A DNA stretch of 64,000 nucleotides from Actinostola sp. cb2023 (lineage: Eukaryota; Cnidaria; Anthozoa; Actiniaria; Actinostolidae), in assembly GCA_033675265.1 (NCBI GenBank), contig JAUJYZ010000855.1, positions 1 to 64,000 of the forward strand. Direction: 5' to 3'. Position numbers and translations under genes: made by a program. The notes under the pieces are model-generated. The model ran no database searches, was not told the origin of the DNA, and saw only the letters and a program-made list of their open reading frames with translations. Positions 59,990 to 64,000 of this stretch are shown piece by piece (position 1 is the first letter of the stretch; every line of letters starts with the position of its first letter).

Positions 59990-60289
59990 AACCCTCAACC
60001 CAAAGAAAGTAATGTAACTAATCATACTTTGAGAATGTGAAGTCAGCGCGCGGGAATATCTGAAGAATCTGAAGAATTCGACGAATCCCTTGTCAAATCT
60101 TCCATATCTTCCTCTAAGTTATAACAATCAATTGATTTTTGTTGAGAGTTTGGAATAAGTGACGTCACGGATACAAAGACAAGGTCTTCATGTAGCTGCA
60201 TAAATTGTCCAGGCTATTGTTTTTTTATGTAAAATTAAAAACAAAACAAAGAACGACAATAGAACAATAGCCAAGCGACTGACACACTG
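59990..60289. repeat. Inverted copy of the 5640-5930 block
   Basis: Reverse complement of 5640-5930, with the small hairpin and the 20-codon frame (minus strand 60117-60055) retained. It abuts the SRCR fragment directly at about 60290, whereas in the left copy ~600 bp intervene. Confidence 0.75.
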
Positions 60290-60888
60290 TTCCCCATTAG
60301 CCATATTGTGGTAGACTCGTACCGATACCAGCAACACCGTACCTGAACCTGTTGTATCACTTTCACCAACATGTACTTACATTTGGAAATCAAACAATTT
60401 TCTAATGATTTTGAATAAAAAAATCCCTGACAGATATATAAAATCCACAAGCATTCATGTGAATTTTTGAAAACCATTCTGATACAAAAAAAACATATTT
60501 TCTGAATTATTTGTATCCTAAAATTTAATCTGTAATCAGAACACACGACACCAACATCTTCTCTGTGACTCTTGCACAAAGAGTCAACAATTCCCCAACC
60601 ATCGTGCTAACAGACCTGCAGTGTCGACTCTGATCCTGTACATGCCATGCTTTCTAACCAGACTTTTCCAGACCCTCGTCCTTCGTCCCAATATCCTACA
60701 GCTTTGGTAAAACCGAGTTGTCGACATGCAACCTTGGCGTCCTTCATATCGAAGGCATCATCACACACTGTTCCCCATTGGCCATTGTGATAGACTCGTA
60801 CAATACCAGCAACACGTGCACCTGAACCTATTGTACCAGGTTCAAGTTGTATATATCTGCTGGTGGATCTTGGAAAAGATCGAAGCAA
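60290..60888 (-). pseudogene. SRCR-domain gene fragment, inverted relative of 4.3-5.0 kb
   Basis: Minus-strand frame from about 60888 reads GIVRVYHNGQWGTVCDDAFD, VACRQLGFTKAVGYW, GRGSGKVWLESMACTGSE and STLQVC, then an in-frame TAG (60607-60609) where the other copy has Ser, then HDGWG, CKSHREDVGVVCSDY without a break. The following stop is changed to a sense codon so the frame runs on. The start of a second SRCR domain (about 60290-60360) is cut off. The upstream edge near 60870 could be a splice acceptor. With a stop inside the domain this is a pseudogene, or the exon of a nonfunctional allele. Confidence 0.8.
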
Positions 60889-61421
60889 AGTAATAATTTA
60901 TAATCGAACAAAGGTTACATGGCAGTGATAGTTTAAAATAGCTTCAAGGATGATGCTCTCACAAAAGGATACTAAATGACTGAGATCAAGTTCAATATAT
61001 TTTACTTCATTCTACTATTTCTAACTATATATATCAAATCATGGAATGTTACGAATTAATTATGAACACATAAATATTACTTTAGATAATATATTAATTT
61101 GTTTTTTCTATTACATAATGAAATTTATACACTTACTATTACAGTTTCACTCATATAATTATTATGAACTTTTGTAAAATATTATGAGTATACTCATGTA
61201 CACTATATTTGTACCAAAGTACCAATAAATAAACATTATTATTACTATTATTACTATTTCTAAAGAGATAATTGTACATAACATATATACACCTGTTTTC
61301 AAAAACGTTGACCAAACAGAAATAGTGAAATAGCAAAATAGCGAAATAGGAATTTTAATTACCTCATTAACATCGGAAACAAAGGTAAAGCATTCAAGCA
61401 GGAAACAACTGCGGTGCAGAC
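60889..61421. other. Intergenic, upstream of transposase
   Basis: AT-rich, no gene recognised. I looked for an inverted repeat matching sequence after 62832 and did not find one by eye. Confidence 0.4.
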
Positions 61422-62832
61422 ATGCCGAAAGCATATTCGGAAGATCTTCGCAATAGAATTATATGGGCCAAATATCTGCTTCTGCAGAAAGATGAAGAAA
61501 TAGCTGGAAATCTTTTTATTTCTACAAGTACCGTTAAAAGAATATGTCATCGATATGCTAGACACGGCGCCTTATCAGCATTCAAAACAGGACGGCCTAA
61601 TGGCTGCACGAGTTTGCATCTCCACGAAGAGTATCTTCTAATGCATAGCATTTTAGAGAAACCTGATTTACGGCTTCATGAACTAGCTGGAAAAATACGA
61701 GAACAGACTGGATCAGAGATAAGCTTATCTACATTGTGGAGAGAACTTCGCAGGCATGGTTTTACAAATAAAAAGGTATGACTGAAAGTGAACTATAGCG
61801 TTAGTCTGTGAACAGGATCTCTAGGCGGAGGGGGAGGAAGGAAGGATCCTCTTCCTTAATTGTAGGGCCTGTTCGCATGTACTTATTCCTTTGAAGCAGA
61901 TCACAACAAATTGCTGTCCTTGTTTTAGGTCCGCAAAGTTGCTGCACAGCGGAGAGATGATTTGCGTGCACAATTCATGGAGGATATTCAAAACCACTCG
62001 GCACGCGAGTTGATATTCATTGACGAAACAGGAATTGACAGACGTCAGACAAATAGACGGTCAGGTTATGCACTAAGAGGACAACGAGCAGAAGTTCGCA
62101 GACCGCTATTAAACAGCCAGCGAATTTCCGTCATTTCAGCCATTGGTTATGAGGGATATTTGAGTATACGCGTTCTTCCACCGGGACAGACAGTCAATGC
62201 CGATGTTTTCACTGAATTTTTGCGTCGAGACATAGTCCCCCTACTGAACCGGTACACCGGAGGGAGCCCTAATTCTATAGTTGTGCTAGGTATGGATTGA
62301 CAATATTTGCCGAAAAGAAGGCCTTGTCTTGTTGTTGTGTTCTTTGTGACCTCACCCTATCCTAACGGTGAACCCTACTAGGATTATTATTATTATTATT
62401 ATTATGATGATGATGATGATGATGATGATAATTATTATTATAGGTGAACCCTATCCTAACGGTGTCCACTACTAGTTAGAAATGTGGAAATGAAAAAGAT
62501 AGATATTTTTTAATTTTCTTGCAATTGCAAATTGTGCATGTATAACTGAGAGCTCTTATTGAATTGTCGTTACAGATAATCATCGGATACACCACGTTGT
62601 AGACGTTGGGGAGATTATATATGGTGCAGGAGCTTTGCTGAGGTATCTCCCACCTTACAGCCCCGACTATAACCCCATTGAAGGCAGCTATAACCAAGCA
62701 AAGCATTTCCTGCGCGAGAATGACTTAGCATTTCGCCAATGCGCAGACCCCACTCCATTCATTCTACACGCATTTGGACAGATCTCTTCTGAGAACTGCG
62801 AAGGTTACTACCACCACTGTGGCTACACTTAA
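61422..62832 (+). CDS. IS630/Tc1-mariner transposase, three exons, intact
   Basis: Exons 61422-61775, 61929-62289 and 62576-62832 join to 323 residues, the usual length for the superfamily. It would cut and paste DNA at TA targets. Residues 1-60 are the helix-turn-helix DNA-binding part (YSEDLRNRIIWA, ISTSTVKRICHRY), followed by a GRPNG hook-like motif. The DDE catalytic triad is complete: D150 in LIFIDETG, D239 in VVLDNHR, E274 in YSPDYNPIE, with 34 residues between the last two (DD34E). Intron 2 splits the D239 codon (G|AT), so the unspliced gene cannot make an active enzyme. Donors GTATGA and GTATGG and acceptors TTTTAG and TTACAG are canonical. No terminal inverted repeats were found, so it may be an immobile or domesticated copy. 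Confidence 0.88.
62385..62445. repeat. ATT/GAT microsatellite in transposase intron 2
   Basis: 'attattattatt' followed by 'gatgatgatgat', flanked by duplicated 'gtgaaccctatcctaacggtg'-like words at about 62352 and 62441. Confidence 0.85.
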
Positions 62833-63319
62833 TAATCAGCGTAATGATAACTGTTCTAGCAATGGTCAGTAAACAAATGCACAACTTTAATTCATCATTG
62901 TGAATGCAAACATTTTTTAAACTTCGTGAACAGCCTTTTGAGGTCCCTAGTAATGTTCTGACGAGGTAAGAAAAAAATTGTTCGAGCCGAATTCACGTAA
63001 CAACCGACAGGTTAATTTTCTTGTCTAGCTATTTCATATATTAACATATTGCTGTCAGTACCAGGAACTACATGATGTCACAGAGCGGTATACTCTTTTT
63101 TTTAGACAGTTTTTCGATTCAATTAAACCGTAGAAGAGTTTTCATTAGCGAACTTCAGACCGGAGAACGACTTCGACTGCGCCGAGTAAGAGTTTGTAGA
63201 AGTCAAGATAGAAAATCGTGACATTGTTACCCTATTTAACTTGATAAACTCGTCGCCGTCTCCATGTTTGATACGAGTTTTATAATTACGTCGTCTAGCA
63301 CCGGCGGAAGTCGACAAAA
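62833..63319. other. Intergenic, nothing recognised
   Basis: No coding frame or clear repeat stands out in this stretch after the transposase stop. Confidence 0.4.
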
Positions 63320-63463
63320 GGGACCTTACGCACGAGAAAATTCTAGGACGGGTAGCCTCAAAAGAAATGGTACGGTTGGGCTGCCTTCGTTTTGAGCCGT
63401 TATTCGTCAGTGCGCGCGCTGTCGTCCTCACGTTCCCGTCCTAGAATTTTATCGTGCGGTCCC
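63320..63463. mobile_element. 144-bp MITE
   Basis: GGGACCTTACGCACGAGAAA at 63320 faces the reverse complement 'ttttatcgtgcggtccc' ending at 63463; 'aattctaggacggg' is perfectly inverted. 'gtcctcacgt' words near the right end are shared with the element ends at 40.5 and 41.7 kb. Confidence 0.75.
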
Positions 63464-63636
63464 TGAAGACTACGACCAGACTGCACGCGATCAAAACTCG
63501 TACTCGTAGTCGTTGTCCGATCTGAAGTTCACTAAATTGTTTATTCGCCAAGCTCCATGCAATCATTTAGGTCAAGGCCTAGACTCACCCGCTTTGGAAA
63601 CTTGTTCAAAATTAACAACAACATCAAATTACTCTA

Positions 63637-64000
63637 AGGCTGCGTTTACACGGTACCGGACGAATGTTTACCGTTCAAAAAGTTGACCCGTCCACACCGT
63701 TTACACGGAACCGTCTCTTTAATTGTATAAAAGTACGTCTTGTTCACACGGAACCGGATCAATATGATAATGTCAGTGGTTTTACCATCTGATCATGCGC
63801 AGAGCATACTGCCTAGTCAGAATCAAAAAACGGCTTGCCGCGTACGAAAAGTTATCCGGACAAGGTGTTTACACGGTACCGGTCAATTTTGTATACGTTC
63901 TAGTCAAAAATTTGACTTCGATTTTGCAGGTCCCAAATTTGCACGTCAACAGGCGTACGAATTTCTGTACGGATAACACAGTTCCGTGTGAACGGAACGC
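63637..64000. mobile_element. Inverted-repeat element cut by the window end
   Basis: Starts 'aaggctgcgtttacacggta' and reaches the window edge with 'gtgtgaacggaacgc', the reverse complement of the expected other end. Several internal 'tttacacgg(t/a)accgg' words recur. It is probably a non-autonomous DNA transposon whose last bases lie outside. Confidence 0.6.

Overview
The window is nuclear DNA of an animal. It has no bacterial features. It is AT-rich, its genes are split by GT-AG introns, and it is crowded with palindromic MITEs, minisatellites and a Penelope-like retroelement. Fragments of scavenger-receptor cysteine-rich (SRCR) domains, a kinase-like gene, and a candidate amidated peptide precursor suggest a cnidarian, most likely an anthozoan (coral or sea anemone). 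That assignment is an inference from style and gene content.

Layout. 1-4.1 kb: satellite-like array of ~141-bp units, split by a 687-bp MITE. 4.3-6 kb: broken SRCR exons, a decayed GIY-YIG endonuclease fragment, and a block repeated in inverted orientation at 60 kb. 9.3-12.3 kb: a 2.95-kb foldback element whose arms are mostly 20-bp minisatellite. 14.6-29.2 kb: three full ~4.3-kb tandem units and a truncated fourth; each full unit carries one 74-residue secreted prepropeptide gene. The fourth unit carries a 457-bp piggyBac-like MITE and ends in a Penelope-like fragment. 31.4-44.0 kb: a 14-exon gene joining an RNase H/DDE-transposase-like region to a C-terminal Ulp1/C48-type cysteine protease; its frame is broken twice. 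45.5-47.7 kb: a two-exon C2H2 zinc-finger gene on the minus strand. 48.8-50.1 kb: a kinase-like gene with frameshifts. 50.5-58.3 kb: a Penelope-like element (PLE) with an intact reverse transcriptase, no GIY-YIG endonuclease, an inverted partial copy on its left, and hammerhead-like core motifs in its terminal repeats. 59.9-60.9 kb: inverted counterpart of the SRCR block. 61.4-62.8 kb: an apparently intact three-exon IS630/Tc1-mariner transposase. The last kilobase holds two short inverted-repeat elements.

The genes do not form a pathway. The most biologically suggestive parts are the tandem peptide genes (predicted disulfide ring plus C-terminal amide, with one copy having lost the amidation/cleavage site), the transposase-plus-protease gene, and the endonuclease-less PLE with its permuted hammerhead parts. 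Splice sites, catalytic residues and repeat boundaries were read by eye. No database search or folding program was run.
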